From Nitrincola alkalisediminis (GTDB taxonomy: Bacteria; Pseudomonadota; Gammaproteobacteria; Pseudomonadales; Balneatricaceae), in the NCBI RefSeq assembly GCF_009821115.1, contig NZ_VYTY01000015.1, forward strand, positions 16,456 through 80,455: 64,000 nucleotides of DNA. The letters run 5' to 3'. Made by a program: the position numbers and the translations under genes. Of this stretch, positions 37,467 to 47,436 are shown piece after piece (within the stretch, counting starts at the first letter, position 1; each line of letters opens with the position of its first letter). Under the pieces are notes generated by a model. The model searched no databases. It saw only the letters and a list, made by a program, of their open reading frames with translations, and was not told the origin of the DNA.

Positions 37467-38233
37467 TGAGTGCTGAAGAACAGTATCGAGTGGTGATTAC
37501 GGGTGCGACAGGTGCTATAGGTGGTGCCTTAGCCTTGGAGTATGCCGAAAAGGGAGTCCAGCTTATTTTGCAAGGTCGACAGGAGGGGCGTCTTCAATCC
37601 TTAGCCGACGAGTGCCGTTTGAAAGGGGCGTGCGTAGAGCTGTGTGTTTTGGATTTATCGGACCGTGCAGCGCTTAAGGTTTGGATTGATCAGCTGGAAT
37701 CAACGGGGGTGCCTGATCTGTTGATTGCCTGCGCTGGAGTCAATTGCAACACAGGGCCGGATCGTGCAGGTGAGTGCTGGGAGCAAGCGCAAGCTTTGTT
37801 GGAGCTCAACATTCTGTCGACCTTGATGCTCACTCATCATGTGGCTCAGCTCATGCGTGTGCGTCGGAGTGGGCAAATTGTGTTGATTAGCTCGTTGGCA
37901 GCGGGGTTTGGCTTGCCTGTCACGCCGTCGTACAGTGCCAGCAAGGCCGCCGTTAAGGCCTACGGCGAGGCGTTGCGCGGTGGTTTGGCGTCTTCGGGTG
38001 TCGGTGTTACGGTCGTGATGCCCGGTTACGTGAGTTCGGATATGTGCGATGCCATGCCTGGGCCTAAGCCGTTTTTATGGGCGCCGGCCAAAGCTGCCAA
38101 GGTGATCCGTAAGGGAGTCGAGCGTAATCGTCCTCGAATCAGTTTTCCATTTCCGCTGAACTGGGGTTGTTGGTGGTTAAGTGTGCTGCCAGCCGCTGTG
38201 TCGCATCGAATTGTGCGCTGGTTGGGGTATTGA
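37466..38233 (+). CDS. Short-chain dehydrogenase/reductase (RkpH-like)
   Basis: A 255-residue NAD(P)-dependent reductase. The nucleotide loop is GATGAIGGALALEYAEKG near residues 12-30, the serine is in VLISSLAAGFGLPV near 140 and the catalytic YxxxK is YSASKAAVKAYGEAL near 153. The C-terminal region is hydrophobic and may associate with the membrane. In the rkp-like context its likely job is reduction of the 3-keto group made by the alpha-oxoamine synthase, as 3-ketosphinganine reductases do; this is inference. It starts on the TAATG of the previous gene. Confidence 0.85.
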   Translation: MSAEEQYRVVITGATGAIGGALALEYAEKGVQLILQGRQEGRLQSLADECRLKGACVELCVLDLSDRAALKVWIDQLESTGVPDLLIACAGVNCNTGPDRAGECWEQAQALLELNILSTLMLTHHVAQLMRVRRSGQIVLISSLAAGFGLPVTPSYSASKAAVKAYGEALRGGLASSGVGVTVVMPGYVSSDMCDAMPGPKPFLWAPAKAAKVIRKGVERNRPRISFPFPLNWGCWWLSVLPAAVSHRIVRWLGY

Positions 38234-38235
38234 GT

Positions 38236-39834
38236 ATGGTGTTGGCTTGGTTCGGAGTGTTGCTGTTGGCTATGCTGGCAGAAACGCAGATTAAACCCGG
38301 TGTTGGCTCTGTCTGGTCGCGCGCCTTCCCGTTACTGCTGGCTCCGCTCGCGATTTGGAGTATTGCTTTTTTTGCATTGCTGCTGATTCTACAGCGTCCG
38401 CTGTTTACGCTGGCATTATTGGCGGCGGCGATGCTGTTGTTGGTATTGGTCAATAACGTAAAGTGGAAAAGTTTGCGAGAGCCTTTTGTGCATCAGGACT
38501 TTGAATACTTTACCGATGCTATTCTGCATCCACGCCTTTATGTTCCTTTTTTTGGCGTCTGGCGCACACTGATTGCAAGTCTTGCAGGCGTGCTTGCTGT
38601 GGTATTGGGGTTGTGGCTAGAACGCTCCCTGACCCAGCAGTCTTCCGGTTATGCTTGGTTTGGGCGTGCATTTTTGGGCTTATTGATCTCCGTTTTGGTG
38701 CTGGTATGGCTGAGTCGTCGTCAAACGATTGTTGTGACGTTCGAGCCAGAGCAAGATTTACAGCGATTGGGCTTTTGGGGGTTGTTATGGCTGTATACAC
38801 TGCAAGCCTTTACGTCGACTGCAACTGCATCAATTGCTAATCCCTATCAAGGTCGTGCGCAGAGGTCTCTATCGAAAGCGTGCAGTCGTGCCGACGGTCT
38901 TCAGGAGCGTCGCGGCTCCGAGTCGCAATTTCCAGGTCCAGATCCCACCGACAAGCCTGTATTGCCAACACTGGTTGTGGTGCAAAGTGAATCCTTTTTT
39001 GATCCGCGTCCCGTGTATCCATTCATTAACCCTGATGTGTTGAGTGCATTCGACCGCCTGCGTGAGCAGTCTTGGCAAACAGGTGCGTTGAACGTGCCCG
39101 CCTGGGGGGCCAATACGGTTCGGACGGAAAGCGCCTTCTTAACAGGCTTAACACCAGAGCATCTTGGTGTTCATCGCTTTAATCCCTATCACCGCTTTGC
39201 TCGAGAAACGCATATTCCGGGGTTGGTGGCCGAGTTAAAGGCGATGGGGTATCGCTGCGTTTGCATCCACCCGTACCCTGCGGGTTTTTACCGACGCAAT
39301 GAAGTTTATCCGAAGATGGGGTTTGATGCGTTTTACGATATTCAGCACTTTTCACCCGAGCAAAAGTGCGGGCAGTACACGAGTGATGAAGCTGTTGCTG
39401 ACTTTGCGGTCAAATTGTTGGAAAATACAAACGAACAAATGTTTGTCTACATTATTACAATGGAAAATCACGGTCCTTTGCATTTGGAGTCTCAGCCAGA
39501 GGGTCCGCTCAGTCGTCTCTATACTGACATTCCCGACACGAATGCATCAAGCGACCTGAGTGTCTATTTAAATCATTTACAAAATGCGGATCGTATGTTG
39601 CAGACCTTGCAGAAGGCCTTAATTCAACTGCCCAGACCTGCTGTGCTGGGTTGGTTTGGCGATCACGTACCCATTATGGAGCAGGTGTATGAGCACTATG
39701 GATATCCTTCAGGACAAACGGAATACCTTATTTGGCGAACATTCTCTACAGATACGCCACAACAGGCCGATTTAAATGTAGATGAATTGGGTGTTGCATT
39801 GCTGGATGCGTTGGTCTGTCGTATTGGGGAATAA
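38236..39834 (+). CDS. LtaS/sulfatase-like membrane protein (RkpI-like)
   Basis: A 532-residue integral membrane protein. Four to five hydrophobic segments fill residues 1-180, followed by a periplasmic alkaline-phosphatase/sulfatase fold: VVQSESFFDPR near residue 255, TVRTESAFLTGLTPEHLGV near 295, ITMENHGPLH near 420 and WFGDHVPIMEQ near 475. Such enzymes move phospho-alcohol groups between lipids and glycans. The start is ATG at 38236, two bases after the SDR stop; the longer frame overlaps that gene and starts at TTG. Rhizobial RkpI is the nearest functional analogue; its reaction is not known. The substrate here could be the capsule lipid anchor. Confidence 0.83.
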   Translation: MVLAWFGVLLLAMLAETQIKPGVGSVWSRAFPLLLAPLAIWSIAFFALLLILQRPLFTLALLAAAMLLLVLVNNVKWKSLREPFVHQDFEYFTDAILHPRLYVPFFGVWRTLIASLAGVLAVVLGLWLERSLTQQSSGYAWFGRAFLGLLISVLVLVWLSRRQTIVVTFEPEQDLQRLGFWGLLWLYTLQAFTSTATASIANPYQGRAQRSLSKACSRADGLQERRGSESQFPGPDPTDKPVLPTLVVVQSESFFDPRPVYPFINPDVLSAFDRLREQSWQTGALNVPAWGANTVRTESAFLTGLTPEHLGVHRFNPYHRFARETHIPGLVAELKAMGYRCVCIHPYPAGFYRRNEVYPKMGFDAFYDIQHFSPEQKCGQYTSDEAVADFAVKLLENTNEQMFVYIITMENHGPLHLESQPEGPLSRLYTDIPDTNASSDLSVYLNHLQNADRMLQTLQKALIQLPRPAVLGWFGDHVPIMEQVYEHYGYPSGQTEYLIWRTFSTDTPQQADLNVDELGVALLDALVCRIGE

Positions 39835-39903
39835 TTTCAATTTACCTTTTCTCCCTGATTGTTGATAAAATAGAGTTTTTTGCTCTACGTTGGAGTTTTT
39901 TTG

Positions 39904-42900
39904 ATGAAAAGACGTGTAGCCATAGTCGGATGTTCACTGCGTATACCCGGCACGTCAGCCAATAGTTTCTGGCAGGATTTGTTGGAGAACAAAGACTTAG
40001 TCACAGAAGTAGATTCCGATCGTTGGGGCAAAGACAGTTTCTTGCATCCGGACAAGCGCCACCTTGGCAGCAGCTATACCTTTGCCGCGGGGAGTTTAGG
40101 GGATGTGTCCGGCTTCGACGCCGCGTTCTTTGGTTTGTCGCCACGCGAAGTCACACACATGGACCCCCAGCAGCGTTTGCTACTTGAAATGAGCTGGGAG
40201 GCCATGGAAAACGCCGGTATTCCGCCATCTTCAATGCGCGGCAGTCAATGCGGTGTTTTTATAGGGATTGCCAGTGTCGACTATGCCTATCGTTACTCTG
40301 ACGATATGTCGGCCATTGATGCTAATACGGGTACGGGTACCGCCTCCAGCATTGCTGCTAACCGCATCTCCTATTTATTCGACTTGCACGGTCCAAGTAT
40401 GTCCATGGACACGGCATGTTCATCGTCTTTGGTTGCGTTTCATCAAGCCTGTCGTGCCATTGTCTCTGGCGAAATAGACATGGCGCTGACCGGCGGGATC
40501 AGTTTACACCTGCATCCATTTGGTTTTATGGTGTTCTCAAAAGCGACCATGCTTTCCAAAGCAGGCCGATGCCAAGCCTTTGATGAAGCGGGCGATGGGT
40601 ATGTCCGCTCCGAAGGTGGCGGTGTGTTCCTGTTGAAAGAGTATGAAGCGGCACTGGCCGATGGTGATCCGATTATTGCTGTGGTCGCAGGCACTGCAGC
40701 CAATGCCGATGGCAACAAATCAGGCTTAACCATTCCCAACCCGGCGGCACAAATTGCACTCATGCAAAAGGCCTATCAAGAAGCGGGGATTCGTCCCGAT
40801 CAAATCACCTACCTAGAGGCACACGGCACCGGTACGTCCGTAGGTGATCCGATCGAAACGAGTGCTATCGGTGAGGCGCTGGGTAAGTCGCGTGCGCAAC
40901 CGCTGCCCATAGGATCGGTTAAGAGTAATGTCGGCCATTTAGAAACGGCATCGGGCGTTGCGGGTCTGGCCAAGGCGCTTTACTCCATTCATCACCGCAT
41001 AGTGCCTGCAACCATAAGTGTTAAAAATGCCAACCCCAAAATTCTATTTGATGAATGGAATATTGAAGTCGTTACTGAAAACCGTGCGTTGTCTAAAACA
41101 GACCCTATTGTCATTGGGATTAACTCCTTTGGATTTGGAGGCGCCAATGCACATGTGATTTTAACCAGCCCGGAATTCGATGCCTCTGAGCCATCTGTGG
41201 ATGTGGAAGCGGCGGATGCCGAATGTGACACCCCTTTACCGCTCATGTTGTCCGCACGATCTGATGCCGCCTTAAGCGCCATGACGCGGCAATGGGCGGA
41301 TCACTTGCTTGAGACGCCAGATTCTCTGTACGACTTGGCTTGGACGGCCGCCTTTCGCCGTGAAAAACATTCGAAAGCGCTTCTTGTGTTAGCCTCTTCC
41401 AAGGCGGAGGCTGCTCAAAAGTTAACGCAGTTCACCGACGATGCCAGCACTCAATCTGTGTTTACAGGCGAGTGTTTGGCAAATGCACAAGGCCCCGTGT
41501 TTGTGTATTCGGGCAATGGTTGTCAGTGGGAAACCATGGGGAAGCATCTGCTGAATGAATCGGCTGTGTTTCGTCTTGCGGTTGAAGAGGTCAATCAGCA
41601 TTTTCAAACCTACGCCGACTTTTCAATTGTTGAAGAGCTGCAGGGACTCAATGGCAGCGGGCGCTTTGTCAAAACTGAAGTGGCACAGCCTACCTTGTTT
41701 GCCATTCAGGTTGGGGTGACACGTTTTCTGGAAGAACAGGGTGTTGTGCCTGTTGCCGTCACGGGACATAGTGTGGGCGAAGTGGCGGCGGCTTGGGCCA
41801 GTGGAGCCTTGTCATTGGCCGATGCAGTCAAAGTGATTTATTTCCGCAGTGCCTATCAGGGTAAAACAGCCGGTGCTGGGCAAATGACGGCGGTGGCCTG
41901 CTCCAGTGAAGACATTCAGCTGTATTTAGACGAGCCACGCTTTAACGCCATTAATCTAGCGGGCATCAACTCCGCCAAGGGCATTACCCTTGCTGGCGAC
42001 ATTGAACAATTAACGTTGCTGGAAGCCGAGCTAAAAGACAAAGGCGTGCGTCTAAAACGCTTGGATCTTGACTATGCATTCCACAGTCAGTTTATGGATG
42101 TGATTGAAGAGGGCGTGATTGAAGCGCTGGACAGCATTCAGCCTAGACAGACTCGTGTTCCTTTTTACTCCACAGTCACGGGAGCTGAGCTTGAGGGTTC
42201 TGAGCTTAAAGCGGACTACTGGTGGCATAACATTCGCCAACCTGTTCTTTTTAAACCATCCATAGACGCTTTGCTTGAGCAGGGCAATAGCGTGTTTGTT
42301 GAAATAGGCGCGCACCCCGTTCTAAGTGGCTACATCAACGAAGGGCTCAGAACCCATCAACGCAATGGGCTTGTCATTTCGACCTTGTCGCGTGATGATG
42401 ACCGTTTATATACCTTGCAAAGTGCCTATGCCAAGCTGTTGCTCAGCGGTGCGTTGACGAATTTCTCGCAGACGTTTCCTGTGACAGGACGTTGTGTTGA
42501 TCTGCCAAGTTATCCTTGGCAGCGCGAGCGCTTTTGGCACCCCGTAACCAGTGAATCCATGGGATTGCTCTATCGTCATTATGAGCACCCCTTGCTTGGC
42601 TATCGTTTAAAGCATCACCCTATGTCGTGGGAATCGGAGCTGGATACTCAGCGTCAGCCTTGGCTGGCAGATCATAAGGTTGGCGACGGCGTGCTTTTTC
42701 CGGGTGCAGGCTTTGTGGAATTGGCATTGGCCGCGGCTTTGTCAGCTCAAGCGCGTGATGTGTTGGACGTCGAAGAACTGGAAATTCTGTCGCCCCTGCT
42801 ATTGAGCGATCAGCACAGTAAAATGGTGCGTTTGCACCTGCTGTCAGACTCAGGTCAGTTGCGGGTTGAATCGCGTGAGCGTGGCTCAGATGAAGAGTGG

Positions 42901-45900
42901 AACACCCATCTGCGTGGGCGAGTCATCGCTCAATCACGGGGCTTGTCTTTGGCGATTGAGCCGCCTGCATTGCCTTCGCGTGTGCCTGATTTTACGCGAG
43001 AAGCCCACCTGCAAGCCGCCAGCACAATTGGTCTCGATTACGGCCCGGCTTTTCAAGCGGTGCAATCCGGTTGGGTCGATCAGGATCAGGTGATTGGTCG
43101 CTTTGATCTGTCGCCCGAAGTGAGGGCAAGTTTGCCTGACTTTGTTTTGCATCCGGGTGTGCTGGATAGCGCGTTCCAGCTCTTTATTCCCCTGCTTAAG
43201 CAGCATGCTCAAGAGTATGAAGGCTTGGCCTTTGTGCCGACGCAAGTTGGGCGCATTCAAGTTGCGGTGGAGCATCAAGGCAGCTGCCCAGTATTGACGC
43301 GTGTTCGACTGTTAAAGCGCTCACCGCACTCTTTATTGGCGCGTGTCGAAATGTTCAACGAGCAGGGCAATGCCTTGGCGGTGTTGCAAGATGTGCGCTT
43401 TAAAGCGGTTCCGCTGCGCAAAACCCAACAGCAGGCCGTGAGTTGGCTGAACTACTACCTTACGCCAGCACCTTTGCCGCACATGCGTCAGCCTCTGTCA
43501 TTGTTGACAGAAGACGTGCTGAACCACTTCAAACAAGGCTGTGAAAAAGCCTTTAGTAAAGATGTGTATGCCACCGATATTGAGCCGCTGCTCGATAGCA
43601 TGGCCGATGCGATTCTGGGGCAGGTTTTCGAGTCCTACGCCGATGAGCGCGGACATATTCAGGACTGGCCAGATACACCTCTAGCGCAACGCTTGCTCCA
43701 GCGTGCCGAAAAGCAAATGTTGCTTGAGAGTACTGAAGAGGGCTGGACGTTGATCACGCCACCTGAAGTGGGGGCCGATGAAATCTGGAATGCGCTGGTG
43801 CAAGAATACCCGGCCTATTTCTCGATGACGCATTTAATGGGGCGCTTGAGTTTAGGCTTAGGTGCCTATCTATCAGGTGATGCAGACAGTCGTGAGTTGG
43901 AATTGACGCAAGAGCGCTACTCCGAATTACTCAAACAAATGCCGGGTTCAGACGCCGTTGATTTGCTGACCACCCAGATTTCGAACTGGTTGGCGGCACA
44001 AACCCCCAGTCTTCCCGAAGGTGAGCGCCTGTCGATCATTGAGATGAGTTCAGGGGCGCCCTTGTTTGGTGAAAAAATTGCGAAAATGATCGATTTCAAC
44101 GTTGCGGATTATGCGTTTGCTTCGTTCCAATCGGATGCCATCAATCAAGCCAACCTGATACTCGAATCTTACCCGCTGACCGATGTTGTGCCTTTAGACG
44201 ACGGCCAGTCTCGCTTGACGCTGTCACAGGGGCCGCAGTTGGCCATCGTCCACTTGGATGCGATGAATCTGCATGAAGCCCAAGCCCAGCTCAAGCTCTT
44301 GAGCGAATCCTTGATGCCCGGTGCCGAACTCTTGGTCATTCATCATCATCCCGCGCTGTGGCTGGATTTTATCTACGGCTTACAAGACGAGTGGTGGATC
44401 GACAGTCATCAGTCGCAACAAGCCAGCGCTGAGCAATGGTCTGGCCTCTTGTCTGAAATGGGATGGGTGGTTGACGGGCGTGTCGATCTTCAACCTATGT
44501 CCAGCGGCTGGTTGATGACGCTCTGTCGTTTGTCTGTGGTGCATCCGCAGGTTCAACTGGCAGGGGGCGAATCAAGTGACTCCGACCGTGAAGAAGAGCC
44601 AGAAGTGAAGCGCCAATGGTTCTTTATCGAAGACGCTTGTACCGATGAGCACACGGCGCTCGGTTCGGCCCTGGTCGGTGTGATGGAGGCTCACCAGCAA
44701 TCGGCGGAATCCTTCACCGATATTGAGAGCCTGACACAGCGCGTGACCGAATGCTCTGGAGAGGGTGTGCTGCACTGGGTCTTGATTGCCGAGCCGCACC
44801 AGCAGGTGATTGACTGCAGCGTTGCGCGTTGCAGTCAGTTGCTCGATATATTGCGTTTGTCTGAATCCTTGAGCTTGCCGGTCTCCATCTGGGTGGTGAC
44901 CACGGGCGTGGGCGCAACCTTGCCCGTGGATCAAGCGCTCAGCAAGCAAGCCTTTGCTGCATCCGACACCTCATTGGCCAGCGCAATGGTGTGGGGCTTT
45001 GTTCGCACCTTAATGAATGAAGTGGGGCAGACACAACTGCGTCTTATCGATGTGCCGAGCATTTCACCTAGCCGTCATATTCTAATGGCATTGGTTGAAT
45101 CCTTGCTGTATCCAGATGCTGAAAATGAAATTGTCATCAGTCCTTCCGGTGCGCGCTTGGCCACACGCCTGCGTATTGAGCCTCCAACGCTGGGGCTGGC
45201 ATCAACTCAATCCAATACGAGTGAGCATGGCGACGCTCTGACGCTGGGCTTTAAGCTCCCGGGCCAACTGCGCAATTTGGCGTGGCAAACTAAAGCACTC
45301 AGCCCAATGGGACCCAGAGATCTCACCGTCAAAGTTAAGGCGACAGGTCTTAACTTCCGTGATGTAATGTATGCCTTGGGGTTATTGTCTGACGAGGCCA
45401 TCGAAAACGGCTTCTCGGGTCCAAGTTTAGGGCTGGAATTTTCGGGTTATGTGCTGGATGTGGGCGATGAAGTCACCGAGTTCTCTAAAGGTGATCGTGT
45501 TGTGGGCTTTGGGCCGTCCAGCTTTAGCACGACCATTGTTACCTCGGCCGACACGCTCTCCATCATGCCAGAAGGGTTGGGGTACGAAGCGGCGGCGACG
45601 ATTCCAACCACCTTCTTCACGGTGTACTATGCCCTCAAACACTTAGCACGTATGGAGCCAGGTGAACGCATCCTGATACATGGTGCTGCTGGTGGTGTTG
45701 GCGTAGCGGCGATCCAGATTGCGCTATGGTTAGGTGCTGACATATATGCCACGGTTGGTTCACAAGAGAAGCGTGATTTCTTAACGCTGATGGGCGTCGA
45801 TAAAATCTATGACTCGCGCTCGCTGACTTTTGCCGAAGAAATCCTGGCTGACACCCCAGACGGCAAAGGCGTAGATGTCGTTTTAAACTCTTTGGCAGGC

Positions 45901-47436
45901 GAGGCCATCAATCAAAACCTGCGAGTGCTTAAGCCCTTTGGACGTTTTCTAGAGCTGGGCAAGCGTGACTTCTACGAAAACACCGCCATTGGGCTGCGTC
46001 CTTTCCGCAATAATATCAGCTATTTCGGTATCGATTCCGATCAGCTTATGAAAGAAAAGCCCGCGCTTACGCAACGTCTCTTCCGAGAAATGATGGCACT
46101 GTTCGAAGACGGTCAGTTTTTTGCCTTGCCGTACAGCCTGTTTAGTGCGGATCAGGTTGTTGAAGCCTTCCGTTACATGCAGCAAGCCAAGCAGATTGGC
46201 AAGGTCATTATTAACTATCCACAGCGGCCCAAGAGCAATGCGCCGTTGCTCAGTCAGCCTGTATCACCGCTGATGTTAAATCCCGATGCAACTTATCTCG
46301 TCACGGGTGGTTTGGGTGGTTTTGGCTTGCGAACCGCACAATGGCTGGTTGAAAAGGGCGCGCGGCACCTTGTCCTTGTCAACCGTTCGGGCATCGCGCA
46401 AGAAGACGCCTGCGCAACGCTAAAAGCGCTTGAAGCGCAAGGCGTGCAAGTGGTGCGTCGTGCCTGTGATGTTACCCAAAAAGCGGCCATTGAAACGCTC
46501 TTATCCGAAATCGAAGCGCACTTGCCGCCTCTAAAAGGGGTGGTGCATGCGGCAACGGTGTTTGAAGATGGTTTGGCGCTCAACCTAACTGAAGCACAAA
46601 TACGTCAGGTGTTTGAGCCAAAGATGCAGGGCGCGCTGTATTTGCATGAGTTGACACATAGCCTTGATCTGAATTTGTTTGTGCTGTTTTCATCGGCAAC
46701 AACCCTGTTCGGTAATCCAGGGCAAAGCAATTATGTTGCGGCCAATCTTGGCTTGGAAGCCTTGGCCAGTCTTCGTGAACAGCAAGGCCTTGCTGCCACT
46801 TGTGTTCGCTGGGGGGCAATCGACGACGTGGGCTTTTTAGCCCGCAATGAAAAAATCAAAGAATCATTGCAAAGCCGCATGGGTGGCGATGCACTTAAGT
46901 CAGACGTGGCCTTGTCTATTCTCGACATTCAGCTGCAACGCAACATCACCTTACTGGGTGTCATGGAGCTGGACTGGAGTGCCTTAAATCGCTTCTTACC
47001 CACGGCAGACTCACCTAAGTTTAAAGAGGTGGCCGCTTTTGCCGGGGATCTTGATCAGGATGCGGAAGGGCGTGCGTATATAGAGCATTTAATGCATACC
47101 CTCTCGCCAGAGGAATTTAAAAGGGCCCTTATGGATATGTTAAAAACGGAGTTGAGTAAGATTTTGTTAATTTCAGAAGATAAAATTGACACGGAACGTT
47201 CAGTGTATGACATGGGCTTTGACTCGCTTATGGGCGTTGAGCTTATGACAGCCATCGACAATCGGTTCGGGTTGCAGTTGCCCGTTATGGCATTGAGTGA
47301 AGCCTCTTCGCTCTCTAAATTAAGCCAAATGCTGATTGACAAGCTTCAGTCCGCCGAAGCAACCAGTGACGATGTGACCCTTGCACAAATGGCACAGAGT
47401 CATGGAGTTGATGTTGAAGGAGCGTTGGCTGAATGA
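39904..47436 (+). CDS. Iterative highly reducing polyketide/fatty acid synthase (RkpA-like)
   Basis: A 2510-residue single-module type I synthase. Domains in order: KS (about 1-425, Cys172, His307, His345), AT (530-840, Ser623 in GHSVGE, AFHS suggesting malonyl use), DH (895-1170, His924 in HKVGDGVLFP, Asp1088 in DSAFQ), a methyltransferase-like region (1190-1560) without a recognisable SAM loop, ER (1780-2105, GAAGGVG), KR (2128-2360, GGLGGFG plus the S/Y/N catalytic set) and ACP (Ser2441 in DMGFDSLM). There is no thioesterase. A complete KR-DH-ER set predicts a saturated chain. The absence of a release domain, plus a 4-bp overlap with the alpha-oxoamine synthase gene, points to amino-acid-dependent chain release. 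Rhizobial RkpA has nearly the same size. Start is ATG at 39904 with GGAG eight bases upstream. Confidence 0.93.
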   Translation: MKRRVAIVGCSLRIPGTSANSFWQDLLENKDLVTEVDSDRWGKDSFLHPDKRHLGSSYTFAAGSLGDVSGFDAAFFGLSPREVTHMDPQQRLLLEMSWEAMENAGIPPSSMRGSQCGVFIGIASVDYAYRYSDDMSAIDANTGTGTASSIAANRISYLFDLHGPSMSMDTACSSSLVAFHQACRAIVSGEIDMALTGGISLHLHPFGFMVFSKATMLSKAGRCQAFDEAGDGYVRSEGGGVFLLKEYEAALADGDPIIAVVAGTAANADGNKSGLTIPNPAAQIALMQKAYQEAGIRPDQITYLEAHGTGTSVGDPIETSAIGEALGKSRAQPLPIGSVKSNVGHLETASGVAGLAKALYSIHHRIVPATISVKNANPKILFDEWNIEVVTENRALSKTDPIVIGINSFGFGGANAHVILTSPEFDASEPSVDVEAADAECDTPLPLMLSARSDAALSAMTRQWADHLLETPDSLYDLAWTAAFRREKHSKALLVLASSKAEAAQKLTQFTDDASTQSVFTGECLANAQGPVFVYSGNGCQWETMGKHLLNESAVFRLAVEEVNQHFQTYADFSIVEELQGLNGSGRFVKTEVAQPTLFAIQVGVTRFLEEQGVVPVAVTGHSVGEVAAAWASGALSLADAVKVIYFRSAYQGKTAGAGQMTAVACSSEDIQLYLDEPRFNAINLAGINSAKGITLAGDIEQLTLLEAELKDKGVRLKRLDLDYAFHSQFMDVIEEGVIEALDSIQPRQTRVPFYSTVTGAELEGSELKADYWWHNIRQPVLFKPSIDALLEQGNSVFVEIGAHPVLSGYINEGLRTHQRNGLVISTLSRDDDRLYTLQSAYAKLLLSGALTNFSQTFPVTGRCVDLPSYPWQRERFWHPVTSESMGLLYRHYEHPLLGYRLKHHPMSWESELDTQRQPWLADHKVGDGVLFPGAGFVELALAAALSAQARDVLDVEELEILSPLLLSDQHSKMVRLHLLSDSGQLRVESRERGSDEEWNTHLRGRVIAQSRGLSLAIEPPALPSRVPDFTREAHLQAASTIGLDYGPAFQAVQSGWVDQDQVIGRFDLSPEVRASLPDFVLHPGVLDSAFQLFIPLLKQHAQEYEGLAFVPTQVGRIQVAVEHQGSCPVLTRVRLLKRSPHSLLARVEMFNEQGNALAVLQDVRFKAVPLRKTQQQAVSWLNYYLTPAPLPHMRQPLSLLTEDVLNHFKQGCEKAFSKDVYATDIEPLLDSMADAILGQVFESYADERGHIQDWPDTPLAQRLLQRAEKQMLLESTEEGWTLITPPEVGADEIWNALVQEYPAYFSMTHLMGRLSLGLGAYLSGDADSRELELTQERYSELLKQMPGSDAVDLLTTQISNWLAAQTPSLPEGERLSIIEMSSGAPLFGEKIAKMIDFNVADYAFASFQSDAINQANLILESYPLTDVVPLDDGQSRLTLSQGPQLAIVHLDAMNLHEAQAQLKLLSESLMPGAELLVIHHHPALWLDFIYGLQDEWWIDSHQSQQASAEQWSGLLSEMGWVVDGRVDLQPMSSGWLMTLCRLSVVHPQVQLAGGESSDSDREEEPEVKRQWFFIEDACTDEHTALGSALVGVMEAHQQSAESFTDIESLTQRVTECSGEGVLHWVLIAEPHQQVIDCSVARCSQLLDILRLSESLSLPVSIWVVTTGVGATLPVDQALSKQAFAASDTSLASAMVWGFVRTLMNEVGQTQLRLIDVPSISPSRHILMALVESLLYPDAENEIVISPSGARLATRLRIEPPTLGLASTQSNTSEHGDALTLGFKLPGQLRNLAWQTKALSPMGPRDLTVKVKATGLNFRDVMYALGLLSDEAIENGFSGPSLGLEFSGYVLDVGDEVTEFSKGDRVVGFGPSSFSTTIVTSADTLSIMPEGLGYEAAATIPTTFFTVYYALKHLARMEPGERILIHGAAGGVGVAAIQIALWLGADIYATVGSQEKRDFLTLMGVDKIYDSRSLTFAEEILADTPDGKGVDVVLNSLAGEAINQNLRVLKPFGRFLELGKRDFYENTAIGLRPFRNNISYFGIDSDQLMKEKPALTQRLFREMMALFEDGQFFALPYSLFSADQVVEAFRYMQQAKQIGKVIINYPQRPKSNAPLLSQPVSPLMLNPDATYLVTGGLGGFGLRTAQWLVEKGARHLVLVNRSGIAQEDACATLKALEAQGVQVVRRACDVTQKAAIETLLSEIEAHLPPLKGVVHAATVFEDGLALNLTEAQIRQVFEPKMQGALYLHELTHSLDLNLFVLFSSATTLFGNPGQSNYVAANLGLEALASLREQQGLAATCVRWGAIDDVGFLARNEKIKESLQSRMGGDALKSDVALSILDIQLQRNITLLGVMELDWSALNRFLPTADSPKFKEVAAFAGDLDQDAEGRAYIEHLMHTLSPEEFKRALMDMLKTELSKILLISEDKIDTERSVYDMGFDSLMGVELMTAIDNRFGLQLPVMALSEASSLSKLSQMLIDKLQSAEATSDDVTLAQMAQSHGVDVEGALAE

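Noticed and set aside
44572..44949. Long open frame antisense to the synthase gene
   Set aside because: It is fully inside a conserved coding region, has no ribosome-binding site and its protein has no recognisable features; a shadow of the coding frame.
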